Assembly: GCF_004765785.1 (NCBI RefSeq) | Contig: NZ_SBIT01000001.1 | Location: 310,001 to 374,000 of the forward strand | DNA from: Halorussus ruber | GTDB taxonomy: Archaea > Halobacteriota > Halobacteria > Halobacteriales > Haladaptataceae | Length of the DNA: 64,000 bases | Direction of reading: 5' to 3' | Shown: positions 26,438 to 35,263 of the stretch, piece by piece | Layout of the letters: every line of letters starts with the position of its first letter | How positions within the stretch are numbered: the stretch's first letter is position 1 | Made by a program: the position numbers and the translations under genes | The notes under the pieces: model-generated | Database searches by the model: none | The model's input: the letters and a program-made list of their open reading frames with translations, nothing else | Told to the model about the DNA's origin: nothing

Positions 26438-26633
26438 CTTGGGCAAAGCCGTCTCCCGCAACAGCACCGCAACCGCACCTCGTCCTCCCAACCTCCTCGC
26501 TCACTCCCGCTGGTCGTTCGCTCGCCCCTCGCGCGGTTCGGCGCGCTCACAAGAGAGCGCGCCGGAAGACAACCTGCGTCTTCCGAACAGTCGGTCGCGT
26601 GGCTCCCGACGACGCCAGCACGCGCCGACTGCA
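26438..26633 (-). repeat. Dispersed element, family III, copy 1 (divergent, with insert)
   Basis: Read on the minus strand: GGCGCGTGCTGGCG, then an insert of about 70 nt, GCGCGAGGGGCGAG, GAGGAGGTTGGGAGG and CTTTGCCCAAG at the end. Copies 2 and 3 lie at 36995-37108 and 58986-59119. Together with copy E of family I it fills the whole 630-bp gap between the hydrolase and the AlaX gene. I see no gene in that gap. Confidence 0.65.
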
Positions 26634-26697
26634 GAGAAATAAAAACAAATGCTAGAAAATTGAGGTGGGTTCTAAAGGATAGGTTTTTATTTCTCTA

Positions 26698-27915
26698 TCA
26701 TTCTTCTAGGTATTCGACAACCTCCTCCGGGTCGGCGTCCAACCCACCGCCCTGCGCGAATTGCGGACTGCCGCCGCCTCCGCCGCCGAACTCCGCGGTT
26801 ACGTCCTCGACCACGTCGCCCGCGTCGAGGTCCCCGTCGGTCGCGGCGACCACGAACGTCGCGCCGTCCTTGCCTGCCAGAACAACCGCATCGGCCGCCT
26901 CCTCATCGTCACCGGCCAGTTCCCGAGCGCGGTCGGCGACCTCGTTCGGGCCGAAGTCCTCGACGGTGCCGACGACCCACTCGTCGCCGTCGCGCTCGAC
27001 CGGGTTCTCGCGGAGATCCGCGAGGAGGCCGCTCAGGACCGTCTCCTTGGCGTCGGCGAGTTCGGCTTCCAACTCCTCGACTTGCTGGCTGACGCGCTCG
27101 GCGGCCTCGGGGAGTTCGGCCACGCCGACGTCGAGGGTCTTGGCGGCCTCGCGGGCGGCGCGAACGTCCTCGGCGCGGCGACGAATCGCGCTCGGCCCGA
27201 CCGCGAACTCCACGCGAGTCAGGCCCTCGCCGGGGTTCGAGCGGTCGAGGACGGTCACGGGGCCGATTTCGCGGGTGTTCGAGACGTGCGTGCCGCCGCA
27301 GGCCGCCCAGTCGAACCCCTCGATGGTGACGACTCGCACCGTCTCGGAGTCGCTCATCACGCCCTCCTCGGTCTTGGTGTTGAACGCGATTTCCTCGCGC
27401 TCGCGGGCCTCTCGCTGTGGAATCTCCTCCCACGAGACCGGCCGGGAGTCCCAAATCGCCCGGTTGGTCAGGCGCTCCAGTTCCGCGAGCGTGTCGTCGG
27501 TGATGTCGGTCGCGGTGGTGAAATCGACGCGGACTTTCTGTTCGCCGATGTCGAACCCGCCGTAACCCAGTTCGTCCAGAATCTTCCGTCCGGCACCGTA
27601 GAGGGCGTGACTGGCGGTGTGAGCGCGCATCGCGTAGGTCCGGAACTCGTCGTCGATTTCGCCCCGCACCGTCTCGCCGACCTCGAAATCGAGGGCGTCT
27701 GCGGGGTCTTCCGCGAGGAGATGCACGATTTCGCCGTCCTCGCGCTTCTGCACGTCCTCGACCAGCGCGCCGCCGAGGGTGCCCCTGTCGGCGGGTTGCC
27801 CGCCGCTCTCGGCGTAGAAGTACGTCTCGTCCAGCACGACCTCGCGCCCCTCGACGGCCTCGACAGTGGCTTCGAAGCTCCTCGTCTCTGGTTCCCGTGC
27901 CGCCAGTTGGCTCAT
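26698..27915 (-). CDS. AlaX-type alanyl-tRNA editing hydrolase with DHHA1 domain
   Basis: 405 residues. Removes mischarged Ser or Gly from tRNA-Ala in trans. The N-terminal half has the AlaRS second-additional-domain core: ETYFYAESGGQPADRG, the zinc ligands in MRAHTASHALYGAG and CGGTHVSNTREIGP. A coiled-coil (about 265-295) leads into a C-terminal DHHA1 domain ending in the glycine-rich FGGGGGGSPQFAQGGG, as in full AlaRS. No aminoacylation domain is present. Long (AlaX-L) architecture. The start follows a short AT-rich spacer. Confidence 0.88.
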   Translation of the reverse strand: MSQLAAREPETRSFEATVEAVEGREVVLDETYFYAESGGQPADRGTLGGALVEDVQKREDGEIVHLLAEDPADALDFEVGETVRGEIDDEFRTYAMRAHTASHALYGAGRKILDELGYGGFDIGEQKVRVDFTTATDITDDTLAELERLTNRAIWDSRPVSWEEIPQREAREREEIAFNTKTEEGVMSDSETVRVVTIEGFDWAACGGTHVSNTREIGPVTVLDRSNPGEGLTRVEFAVGPSAIRRRAEDVRAAREAAKTLDVGVAELPEAAERVSQQVEELEAELADAKETVLSGLLADLRENPVERDGDEWVVGTVEDFGPNEVADRARELAGDDEEAADAVVLAGKDGATFVVAATDGDLDAGDVVEDVTAEFGGGGGGSPQFAQGGGLDADPEEVVEYLEE

Positions 27916-27973
27916 ATCGGGGGAGAGTCGGCGGGCGGACTAAAGCGTCACGCTGGCGGCGACATAGACAAAA

Positions 27974-28420
27974 TCACGCCGAGTCGCTCGCGAGCAGGTC
28001 GGCCTGCACGCGGTGTTTGAGATAGTCGATGCCCGCGATGGCGGCCGGTCCCGACAGGCAGAACGCGGCCAACAGCGCCCGGTCGCGCGGCCCCAACTCG
28101 ACCCCGAGCGCGGCCATCGCAATCACGAACAGCGCCGCGGTCGCCGCGACCCCGCCGACCTTCCGACTCGCCCGCGCCCAGTCGAACCCGGTCGCGGGCC
28201 GCCACAGCAGGTTCTCGGCCGCGATTGCCAGTCCGATGCCTTCGACCGCGCCGAGGAGGACGTACGCTCCGGCCGGATACGCCGGAAGCGGGTCGGGGAG
28301 CGCGACCACCGCGAGGACCGCCGCGACGCCGAGCGCGCCCGCGACTCGGCTGCGGAGGGCGGCGAGCAGGCGCGCCACCAGCGAGGGGTCCTCTCGGAGC
28401 GAATCGCTGAGTTGGTACAT
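27974..28420 (-). CDS. Multi-span membrane protein of unknown function (148 aa)
   Basis: 148 residues from MYQLSDSLREDPSLVARLLA. After an amphipathic N-terminal helix come about four hydrophobic segments (AGALGVAAVLAVVALP, AGAYVLLGAVEGIGLAIA, VAATAALFVIAMAALGV and AFCLSGPAAIAGI). No motif is recognised. The gene lies tandem to and upstream of the AlaX gene on the same strand, 58 nt away. Confidence 0.65.
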   Translation of the reverse strand: MYQLSDSLREDPSLVARLLAALRSRVAGALGVAAVLAVVALPDPLPAYPAGAYVLLGAVEGIGLAIAAENLLWRPATGFDWARASRKVGGVAATAALFVIAMAALGVELGPRDRALLAAFCLSGPAAIAGIDYLKHRVQADLLASDSA

Positions 28421-28523
28421 ACCGCCGAATTGGGCGATTCGCGTTATCAATCTTGTCGGGGGTTTCGGGGAGAGGCTAGAGCGTGTCCGGAGATCGCGGC
28501 CGGAGAAATCGGAAAGCGACGAC

Positions 28524-29303
28524 TTACTCTTGCGGTGGTTCCGTAGTCGCGTTGAGACCGTGCCAGTCCTCGCCCTTCACCACGATTGCCTCGTGGTCGT
28601 CGTACATGATGGGCGAGTCGGTCTGGACGTTGACTAATGGGGTTGTCATGCGGCACGAGACAGTACGCCGGGGTTCGTCGGTGTCGTTGTCGAGCGTCTG
28701 GTGGAGCAGTCGCGAGTTGTAGACGAGGAACTCGCCGGGTTCGAGTTCGACGCTGACTGCTTCACTCTCGTCGAAGTGGTCGGGGTCGGCGTAGCCCTGT
28801 GATTCGGCACCGCTGGCCTCGGTGTGAGGGATGTAACCCTCGTGGGACCCCGGGATCACTTGGAAGCATCCTGACTCCTCGTCGTAGGGATGAAGTGCGA
28901 GGTCAAGCGTGGCGGTGATGGGCGGTTCGATGGCGCTGAAGTGTTGTTCCTGATGCCACGGAACGCCCTCCTCGCCGGGGCCTTTCTCCCAGAGGTGTGA
29001 GGTCCACAGCAGGAGGTTCGGACCGTAGAGATCGCTTATCTTCTCGACGATACCGGGTTGGGTCACGAAGTCGTAGACGAGACGTGAGTCTCGGTGACGG
29101 TCGTGGCGTGACGACACGTCGGCGTCCTGAAGCGGATGTTCTTTGGTGTCCAATACGTCCCACGCCTTCTCGCGGAACTCGCGGGCCGCTTCGGGCGAAC
29201 AGGCCTTGAGTGGACCGAGATATCCCTCTTCGTAGAATTGTTTCACTTGTTTGTCGCTGAGTCCGTACTCCTCGTTTGCTTCCACGTCGGGCTGGGAACT
29301 CAT
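28524..29303 (-). CDS. Phytanoyl-CoA dioxygenase (PhyH)-family oxygenase
   Basis: 259 residues. Fe(II)/2-oxoglutarate oxygenase fold. Metal ligands appear as WHQEQHF (H-x-E), and the distal His in SRLLHQTLDND with the 2-oxoglutarate Arg in EPRRTVSCR. FQVIPGSHEGYIPH is the typical PhyH loop. It probably hydroxylates a small amine or acyl substrate. It is divergent from the IucB/IucD-like pair across a 142-bp AT-rich promoter region, so it may tailor the siderophore or its precursor (inference). Confidence 0.85.
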   Translation of the reverse strand: MSSQPDVEANEEYGLSDKQVKQFYEEGYLGPLKACSPEAAREFREKAWDVLDTKEHPLQDADVSSRHDRHRDSRLVYDFVTQPGIVEKISDLYGPNLLLWTSHLWEKGPGEEGVPWHQEQHFSAIEPPITATLDLALHPYDEESGCFQVIPGSHEGYIPHTEASGAESQGYADPDHFDESEAVSVELEPGEFLVYNSRLLHQTLDNDTDEPRRTVSCRMTTPLVNVQTDSPIMYDDHEAIVVKGEDWHGLNATTEPPQE

Positions 29304-29445
29304 CGTCGTTTGCCTCTACCGGACATGGTGTCTTCTTATTTATAATTATTGTGTGTCAACCTATACCTAGATATTTTATCTCTTCTATAAATTAATACCG
29401 TAACTAATTTATTAGAAAATAATACAGTAGTAGCTACAAACAAAT
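29304..29445. promoter_or_regulatory. AT-rich divergent promoter region of the siderophore-like locus
   Basis: About 142 bp of markedly AT-rich sequence (TTATTTATAATTATTG and ATTTATTAGAAAATAATAC) separates the PhyH gene from the acetyltransferase gene. TATA-like elements point both ways. It probably holds the binding site of an iron-responsive regulator, but no specific operator could be recognised. Confidence 0.5.
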
Positions 29446-29511
29446 GTGCGAACAGTTCCGGACTGGGGTACTGCTACCAGACAACCGCAGACAGACAAAC
29501 TCGATACTCGG

Positions 29512-30102
29512 ATGACCGGCCCTCGAGAGACTGTCAGTTCGACGTATAGTTACCGGAGATACAGCGACGACATCGACAAGACCATCGCGTTCAGAGAGGT
29601 CTCGCTCAACCGGGACCTCGGACGGCTTCACTCGTGGCTGAACGAACCGCACGTACTGCCGTACTGGACGCAGGACGACCCGCTCCCACAGGTGCGCGAC
29701 ACCATCGCCGAGCGTGCCGCGAACGACGACCAGACGCTGTACGTAGGGTATCTTGACCATGTTCCGATGAGTTACTGGGAGTCGTACTGGGCGGCCCGTG
29801 ACGGGCTTTCAGCGTATTACGATGCGCGACCCACAGACCAAGGTATCCACCTCCTCATTGGACCACCGGAGTACCTTGGCTACGGGTACGCGACTCCGCT
29901 CCTCAAATCCATGGTCGCCTTCCAGTTCCAACACTCCGAGACGCAACGAATCGTGACCGAACCCGACGTGCAAAACGAGAAGGCGATTCACGTGTTCGAG
30001 AACTGCGGATTCGAGCCTCAGCGAGAGATAGCGATGGACGAGAAAGACGCACTACTCATGTTCTGTGAGCGCGAGCGGTTCGAGTCGGAGGTGGACGTAT
30101 GA
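29512..30102 (+). CDS. iucB: IucB-like siderophore N-acyltransferase (GNAT fold)
   Basis: 196 residues. GNAT-fold siderophore acetyltransferase: LHSWLNEPHVLPYWTQDDP, VGYLDHVPMSYWESYWA, GIHLLIGPPEYLGYGYATPL (acetyl-CoA loop) and RIVTEPDVQNEKAIHVFENC are all typical of the aerobactin IucB/AlcB family. It acetylates N-hydroxylated lysine or a shorter diamine. The ATG is chosen because family similarity begins soon after it. A GTG at 29446, 27 nt after a TATA box, is an alternative. Its last 4 nt overlap the N-hydroxylase start. Confidence 0.85.
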   Translation: MTGPRETVSSTYSYRRYSDDIDKTIAFREVSLNRDLGRLHSWLNEPHVLPYWTQDDPLPQVRDTIAERAANDDQTLYVGYLDHVPMSYWESYWAARDGLSAYYDARPTDQGIHLLIGPPEYLGYGYATPLLKSMVAFQFQHSETQRIVTEPDVQNEKAIHVFENCGFEPQREIAMDEKDALLMFCERERFESEVDV

Positions 30103-31451
30103 GCCAGCACGTCCACGACATCGTCGCGGTCGGTGTCGGGCCGTTCAATCTGGGGTTGGCCGCGCTCGCTGACGACGCCGACACGGACCTCGACGTTGCT
30201 TTCCTCGAACAGAAGTCGGAGTTCAACTGGCACGAGGAGATGCTCATCGAGAATACTACTCTCGAGGTGCCGTTTCTCGCCGACCTCGTCACGATGGCCG
30301 ATCCGACTAGTCAGTACAGTTACCTCAACTACCTGCGAGAGAACGACCGACTCTACGAGTTTTACTTCTACGAGGAGTTTTTCATCCCCCGACGGGAGTA
30401 CAACGACTACTGCCGGTGGACGGTCGACCAACTCGACACTATCGACTTCGACCGTCGGGTCACGAACGTCCGCGACGACGGCGACGTGTTCGCGGTCGAA
30501 GCCGTCGACCCGACGACCGAGGAGACCTACGAGTACTTCGCCGAGAACATCGTCGTGGGTATCGGTACCCGTCCGCAGGTTCCCGAGACGTTCCGGGGCT
30601 ACTCTGACCAGGACGTGTTCCACTCGTCGTCGTACCTCGACCACCGCGACCGGTGTCTCGACGCCAACTCGATAACGGTCGTCGGGTCAGGCCAGAGCGC
30701 CGCCGAAATCTTCCGCGACCTGCTCGAACGTCAACCCGACGCCGACTACAGCCTCGACTGGATTACTCGATCTCGTGGGTTCTTCCAACTTATCGATGCG
30801 AAGCTTGGTCACATGGTCTACACGCCCGACTACACCGAATACTTCTACGACCTCGACCAAGAGACTAAAGACGAGGTCCTCGAAGGACAGGACCTGCTCT
30901 ACAAGGGTATCGACAAGTTGACCAGCGCGAGGATTTACGACGCGCTCTACGAGCAGTCTATCGGCGACTCCGAACCCGACGTCGGCCTGCTGGCGATGAC
31001 CGAGGTTTCCGACATCGACGCGACCGACGATGGGACCTATCACCTGCGGTGTGAGCAGTGGCAAGAAGAGTCGGCCTTCGTCCACGAGACCGACGTGGTC
31101 GTCCTCGCAACGGGCTACGAGCGACCTGAGCCGATGTTCCTTGCGCCGCTCGAAAGCCAGATACACAGAGACGACAGAGACCGACTGGAAGTGTCCGAAG
31201 ATTACCGACTCGAAACTAGCGACCTGCCCGGTGATATCTTCGTCCAGAACGCCGAACTCCACACCCACGGTATCAATGCGCCCGACCTCGGTCTCGGGTG
31301 TTACCGGAACGCGGTCATCCTCAACACCCTAATCGGTGAGGAAGTCTACCCCGCAGGCCGTGCCAGCACTTTCCAAGACTTCAAAGCCGAGAGTTTCGTC
31401 GAAAACCGAGACGCCCGTTTCCTCGAAGAGTCGTCGGTTCGGAGCGACTGA
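30099..31451 (+). CDS. iucD: IucD-like lysine/ornithine/diamine N-monooxygenase
   Basis: 450 residues. Flavin N-hydroxylating monooxygenase of hydroxamate siderophore pathways. FAD site GVGPFNLGLAAL (12-23), LVTMADPTSQYSYLNYL substrate/FAD region, NADPH site VVGSGQSAAEIF (about 195-206), ATGYE motif (VVLATGYERPEP) and the closing NAELHTHGINAPDLGLG are all present. The ATGA-type overlap with the acetyltransferase gene shows translational coupling. No IucA/IucC-type synthetase follows. A convergent EamA transporter stops 3 nt beyond its stop. Confidence 0.93.
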   Translation: MSQHVHDIVAVGVGPFNLGLAALADDADTDLDVAFLEQKSEFNWHEEMLIENTTLEVPFLADLVTMADPTSQYSYLNYLRENDRLYEFYFYEEFFIPRREYNDYCRWTVDQLDTIDFDRRVTNVRDDGDVFAVEAVDPTTEETYEYFAENIVVGIGTRPQVPETFRGYSDQDVFHSSSYLDHRDRCLDANSITVVGSGQSAAEIFRDLLERQPDADYSLDWITRSRGFFQLIDAKLGHMVYTPDYTEYFYDLDQETKDEVLEGQDLLYKGIDKLTSARIYDALYEQSIGDSEPDVGLLAMTEVSDIDATDDGTYHLRCEQWQEESAFVHETDVVVLATGYERPEPMFLAPLESQIHRDDRDRLEVSEDYRLETSDLPGDIFVQNAELHTHGINAPDLGLGCYRNAVILNTLIGEEVYPAGRASTFQDFKAESFVENRDARFLEESSVRSD

Positions 31452-31454
31452 GTG

Positions 31455-32375
31455 TCAGTCTGCTCTCCTCGCGCGAGTCCGGTAGTCGGCGACTCCATCT
31501 CGAATCTCGTCTTTCTTCAGGAGCAGGAAGCCGCCGAGGATGCAGAGGTAGCCGCCGACGGTATAGGCGGTAATCTGCTCGCTCAGGAACAGCCACCCGA
31601 ACAGCGCACCGAAGGCGGCCGCGGCGTACGCGATGAAGTTCATCTCGAACGCGCCCACTCGGTCGAGCAGGTCGAAGTAGATGAAGTACGCCACGGCGCT
31701 CGACAACACTGACAGATAGGCTATCATGACCACCAACTCGGCGGTGAACTCCACGCTCCCGCCGGGCCGTGCGAACGCGGCAGCGTGGAGCACCACCGAC
31801 CCGACGAGCATCGACCACGCTTCCATCGTCACGGCCGGCTGGTCGGCGTCGAACCGCTCGGTGAGGACACTCCCGAGCGCCATGCTCGCGGCCGCCCCGA
31901 GGACGAACAACTGGCCGAACACGTCACTGGAGAGGAGATTCGAGGGGTCGGGCCGCGAGATGACGAGGATGCCCGCAAACCCGAGCAGGACGCCGACTAC
32001 GCCAGCGGAAGTGAGGTCAGTGTCGGGGAGGAGCGCCCCCGAGAAGACCGTCGTGAGTATCGGCATCAGGCCGACCAAAATCCCGGCGACGGCGCTCGGA
32101 ATTGAGGTCTCGCCGACGAACAGGAATCCGTTGTACGCCGCGATGATCAGGACGCCCCCGAGCGCCACGTTGACCCAGTCGGCGCGCGTCCGGGGCCGCC
32201 AGTAATCGGTGGAGTAGGCCACGTATCCGACCATCAGAACGCTAGCTACGTCGTAACGGATCGCCGCGTACAGGACCGGCGAGACGTACTGTAGTCCCGT
32301 CTTGATGGCCGGATACGCCCCACCCCAAATCGCTCCTAGTGCGACGAAGAGTACGAGATTTCGATATCGACTCAC
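31455..32375 (-). CDS. EamA/DMT-family transporter
   Basis: 306 residues with ten predicted transmembrane helices in two EamA repeats (first ALGAIWGGAYPAIKTGLQYV, second FVLGAAASMALGSVLTERF). It exports small metabolites by drug/metabolite-type transport. A GTG start (VSRYRNLVLF) is chosen: it is preceded by an AT-rich TACTATTA box about 30 nt upstream, and no ATG is suitably placed. Position inside the siderophore-like locus makes export of the hydroxamate product a fair guess (inference). Confidence 0.82.
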   Translation of the reverse strand: MSRYRNLVLFVALGAIWGGAYPAIKTGLQYVSPVLYAAIRYDVASVLMVGYVAYSTDYWRPRTRADWVNVALGGVLIIAAYNGFLFVGETSIPSAVAGILVGLMPILTTVFSGALLPDTDLTSAGVVGVLLGFAGILVISRPDPSNLLSSDVFGQLFVLGAAASMALGSVLTERFDADQPAVTMEAWSMLVGSVVLHAAAFARPGGSVEFTAELVVMIAYLSVLSSAVAYFIYFDLLDRVGAFEMNFIAYAAAAFGALFGWLFLSEQITAYTVGGYLCILGGFLLLKKDEIRDGVADYRTRARRAD

Positions 32376-32443
32376 GGGAAGAAAATAGGTTGGAAAGGTA
32401 ATAGTATTTTTGAAATAAACGCTAAGATGGGAATTAAACCGCG

Positions 32444-33775
32444 TCAGGCCACGTCCTCGACCGCGGACCGGAACACGTCGAAGCCGAGTTCGATTTCGCG
32501 CTCGGTCACGTCGAGCGGCGGGAGGAGTCGGAGCGTCTTGTGGCCACAGCCGAGGGTGAGCAGACCGCGCTTGAGTGCGGCCTTGACGACCGCTTCGCGG
32601 CGCTCCTTGCTGTCGAACTCCACCGCCAGCATCAGGCCGCGACCGCGAACGTCGGTGACGTTCGGCAGGTCGGCGTCCGCGAGGAGTTCTCGCATCTGAC
32701 GGCCGCGCTCGGCGACGTTGTCTAGCAGGTCGTACTCGTGGATGGCGTCGATGGTGAACACGCCCTGCATCGAGTCCACGATCTTGCCAGCGCCCCACGT
32801 CGAGGAGAGGCGTGCCTTCTCCTTGGGGAAGAGGTCCGAGTTAGCGACCGTCGCGCCAGCGCGCAGACCCTTCGCGGAGGTAATCACGTCGGGTTCGAGG
32901 TCGAGGTGGTCCACGCCCCACATCTCGCCGGTCCGGCCCATCCCGGCCTGAATCTCGTCGCTGATGACGTTCACGTCGAAGCGCTCCCGAATCTCGGCGA
33001 GGTCGCTGACGAAGCCGTCGTGGGGGACGCGATAGCCGCCCTCGCCCTGCACGGGTTCGAGGATGATGTAGGCGACCTCCTCGGGGTCGATGATGCCCTG
33101 CTCGGGGTCGAGCTTGTCGGCGACGACGTTGCCGCCGGGACCGTCGGTCAGCCAGTCCTTGCGGTACGCGTCTTCGGTCGAGGGGTAGGGGACAGAAATC
33201 ACGCCGCCGATTTCGGGGTAGCCCTTCCGGTGGTTGACCTTCGAGCGGTTGAGACTGAGCGCGCCGAGCGTCCGGCCGTGGAAGGCCCCGTCGAAGGTGA
33301 ACGCGCGGTGGCCGCCCTGCGCGTAGCAGATTTTGATGGCGTTCTCGACCGCTTCAGCGCCCGAATTCGACAGGAAGACGGTGTCCATGTCGTAGTGGCT
33401 GGTGAGGTCGGTCAGTCGGTCCATGAGCTGTGTCGGCCCCGGAAGCTCGGGGTCCTCGGGCGGCCAACCACCCGCGGCGTAGAAGTCCTGTCCCGCGATT
33501 TTGGTCGGGTCCACGAGGTCGAACTCGTCGAACTTCTCCATGATTTTGGGGTTGTTGTACCCCAGCGGCGCGGCCGCGACGTGGCTGGTGAAGTCCATCA
33601 GGACGTTGCCGTCGACGTCGGTACAGAACGGCCCAACTGCGTCCTCGGTGAAGTCCCAGACGAAGTCGTAGACGTACGTACTCGGCGCGGAGAACTGGTG
33701 ATGGTAGTCGGCCCACTCCTGTGCCCGTTTACCGGGCATCTCCTCGACAGTCGGCTCTGCCGTGTCTCGGTTCAT
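32444..33775 (-). CDS. Class III PLP-dependent aminotransferase
   Basis: 443 residues. Fold-type I, class III: FLSNSGAEAVENAIK (cofactor phosphate), FDGAFHGRTLGALSL, VISDEIQAGMGRTGEMWG (PLP-binding Asp region) and the Schiff-base Lys in SAKGLRAGA. Family members act on 4-aminobutyrate, acetylornithine, diaminobutyrate or lysine. In haloarchaeal siderophore clusters a class III enzyme (Dat) makes 2,4-diaminobutyrate, and its position here fits that role, but no decarboxylase partner (Bdb) is visible. A broader catabolic GABA-type role is the alternative. Confidence 0.85.
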   Translation of the reverse strand: MNRDTAEPTVEEMPGKRAQEWADYHHQFSAPSTYVYDFVWDFTEDAVGPFCTDVDGNVLMDFTSHVAAAPLGYNNPKIMEKFDEFDLVDPTKIAGQDFYAAGGWPPEDPELPGPTQLMDRLTDLTSHYDMDTVFLSNSGAEAVENAIKICYAQGGHRAFTFDGAFHGRTLGALSLNRSKVNHRKGYPEIGGVISVPYPSTEDAYRKDWLTDGPGGNVVADKLDPEQGIIDPEEVAYIILEPVQGEGGYRVPHDGFVSDLAEIRERFDVNVISDEIQAGMGRTGEMWGVDHLDLEPDVITSAKGLRAGATVANSDLFPKEKARLSSTWGAGKIVDSMQGVFTIDAIHEYDLLDNVAERGRQMRELLADADLPNVTDVRGRGLMLAVEFDSKERREAVVKAALKRGLLTLGCGHKTLRLLPPLDVTEREIELGFDVFRSAVEDVA

Positions 33776-33862
33776 GGCACCCGGTTAGGAGGGGGACCCT
33801 TTAATGGAATTGGTTCGTTGCGCTTCGCGCAATACTTTCCGAATTTCTGGTACGCTATCACT

Positions 33863-35128
33863 TCAGACAACAGCTACGACCGCGGCCAGCGCCGACCCCG
33901 CCAGTAGCACGCCGCTCCACGCCGCGACGCGATAGCTGAACGACCGGTTCGGTCCCGAGAGGGTCAGCGCGGCCTTGACCGTAATCGAGGAGGCCGTCGC
34001 CAGCAAAATTCCGAACACCGAGGTCTGCTGGTCGATGGTGCCGCCCATGTAGAGCAAGACCGCCGAGGAGGTCGCGCCCGCGCTGGAGACCAGTCCCGAG
34101 AGCAGGGCAGTCACGTAGAACCCGGCGGAGCCGAACTGCTCTTGGGCAATCGCGCCGCCGACGATGACCAGCAGGAAGATGGCACCGAATCCGAGCGCGT
34201 TCCGGAGCGAGAAGGGGCTTTCGAGGTCGATGTCCACGTGTTCGGACCAGTCGGCGGTGTAGGCCGCGATGGCGACACTCCCCAGAATCACCGCGCCGAG
34301 GGGAAGTACTGCTCCGATTAGGACCGGCTTGTTGCTCGGCAGAGTGAACGCCAGCGCGATGGCGAGGTTCCGGACCGCCATCGCGGCGTCGGCCAGCAGG
34401 ATGGCCGCCACGCCGTAGGACGCCGCCTCCGGGCGCTGGCGGACGTGGTCCAGCATCGTCCCGACGACCGCGGTCGAGGACGCCAGCCCCCCGAAGAAGC
34501 CCGTGACCGCGATGCCTCGACCGCCGTAGGTCGTCACGACCGCGTAGTTGACGATGCCGATGGCCGCCACCGTGACCACCATCAGCCAGACCGTCCGGGG
34601 TTGGATGCCGAACGCGAACTGCTCGTTGGGGAGCAGCGGGTAGATGACGAACGCCAGAATGGCGAACTCGACCGCCGACCGAAGCTCCTGACGGGACATC
34701 CCCCACGCGAAACTGTGGAGTTCGCGCTTGAGGACCAACAGGAGCGACGACAGCACCGCCACCGTGACGCCCACGAGGATGTACCCTTCCATCACGAGCG
34801 CGCCGACGCCGAACGCGACCAGCATCGACACCGAAGTCGTCAGCGAGAGGCCAACGTCCTCCTCCTCGTCGGCCAGCAGGCCCTGCACGCCGAGCATGAT
34901 GCCCTGCACGATGACAAGTAGGCCGCCCAGCAGGAGCAACACGTCGCGGTCGAGGATGGTGAACACCGCCCCGAGGAGCGTGATGAGGGTAAACGTCCGA
35001 ATCCCGGCGGGCTTGTGTGACCACTCGCGCTCCAATCCGAGGAACAGCCCGAGGGCCGCGGCGAGCGCGACCCGCACGACCTCACTGTCTAACGGCACTT
35101 GCGTGAGGAACTCGACGATACCCGGCAC
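33863..35128 (-). CDS. MgtC/DUF4010-family membrane protein
   Basis: 421 residues, about 12 transmembrane helices. The N-terminal MgtC/SapB-like part contains AAALGLFLGLEREWSHKPAG, the conserved GLERE signature. The C-terminal part is a DUF4010 domain. Similar proteins occur widely with unknown transport or mechanosensing roles. The GTG at 35128 is chosen because a TATA box is centred 27 nt upstream. The frame continues to an ATG at 35170, but that would read through the promoter. Confidence 0.8.
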   Translation of the reverse strand: MPGIVEFLTQVPLDSEVVRVALAAALGLFLGLEREWSHKPAGIRTFTLITLLGAVFTILDRDVLLLLGGLLVIVQGIMLGVQGLLADEEEDVGLSLTTSVSMLVAFGVGALVMEGYILVGVTVAVLSSLLLVLKRELHSFAWGMSRQELRSAVEFAILAFVIYPLLPNEQFAFGIQPRTVWLMVVTVAAIGIVNYAVVTTYGGRGIAVTGFFGGLASSTAVVGTMLDHVRQRPEAASYGVAAILLADAAMAVRNLAIALAFTLPSNKPVLIGAVLPLGAVILGSVAIAAYTADWSEHVDIDLESPFSLRNALGFGAIFLLVIVGGAIAQEQFGSAGFYVTALLSGLVSSAGATSSAVLLYMGGTIDQQTSVFGILLATASSITVKAALTLSGPNRSFSYRVAAWSGVLLAGSALAAVVAVV

Positions 35129-35150
35129 TCCTCTCACTATAGCTATGTGG

Positions 35151-35160
35151 GTATAAATAT
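35151..35160 (-). promoter_or_regulatory. TATA box deciding the MgtC/DUF4010 start
   Basis: Minus-strand ATATTTATAC, centre near 35155, exactly 27 nt before the GTG at 35128. It supports a leaderless transcript and a shorter protein than the ATG at 35170 would give. Confidence 0.55.
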
Positions 35161-35263
35161 CTCTCTCCAAAACGGGTTTATAAGTCCGGCGAGGTGGGTC
35201 TTCCGCGATTCGGCATCGCCACCACCACGATTTATCACCCTGTTCCCGTTACGGACAGACGCA

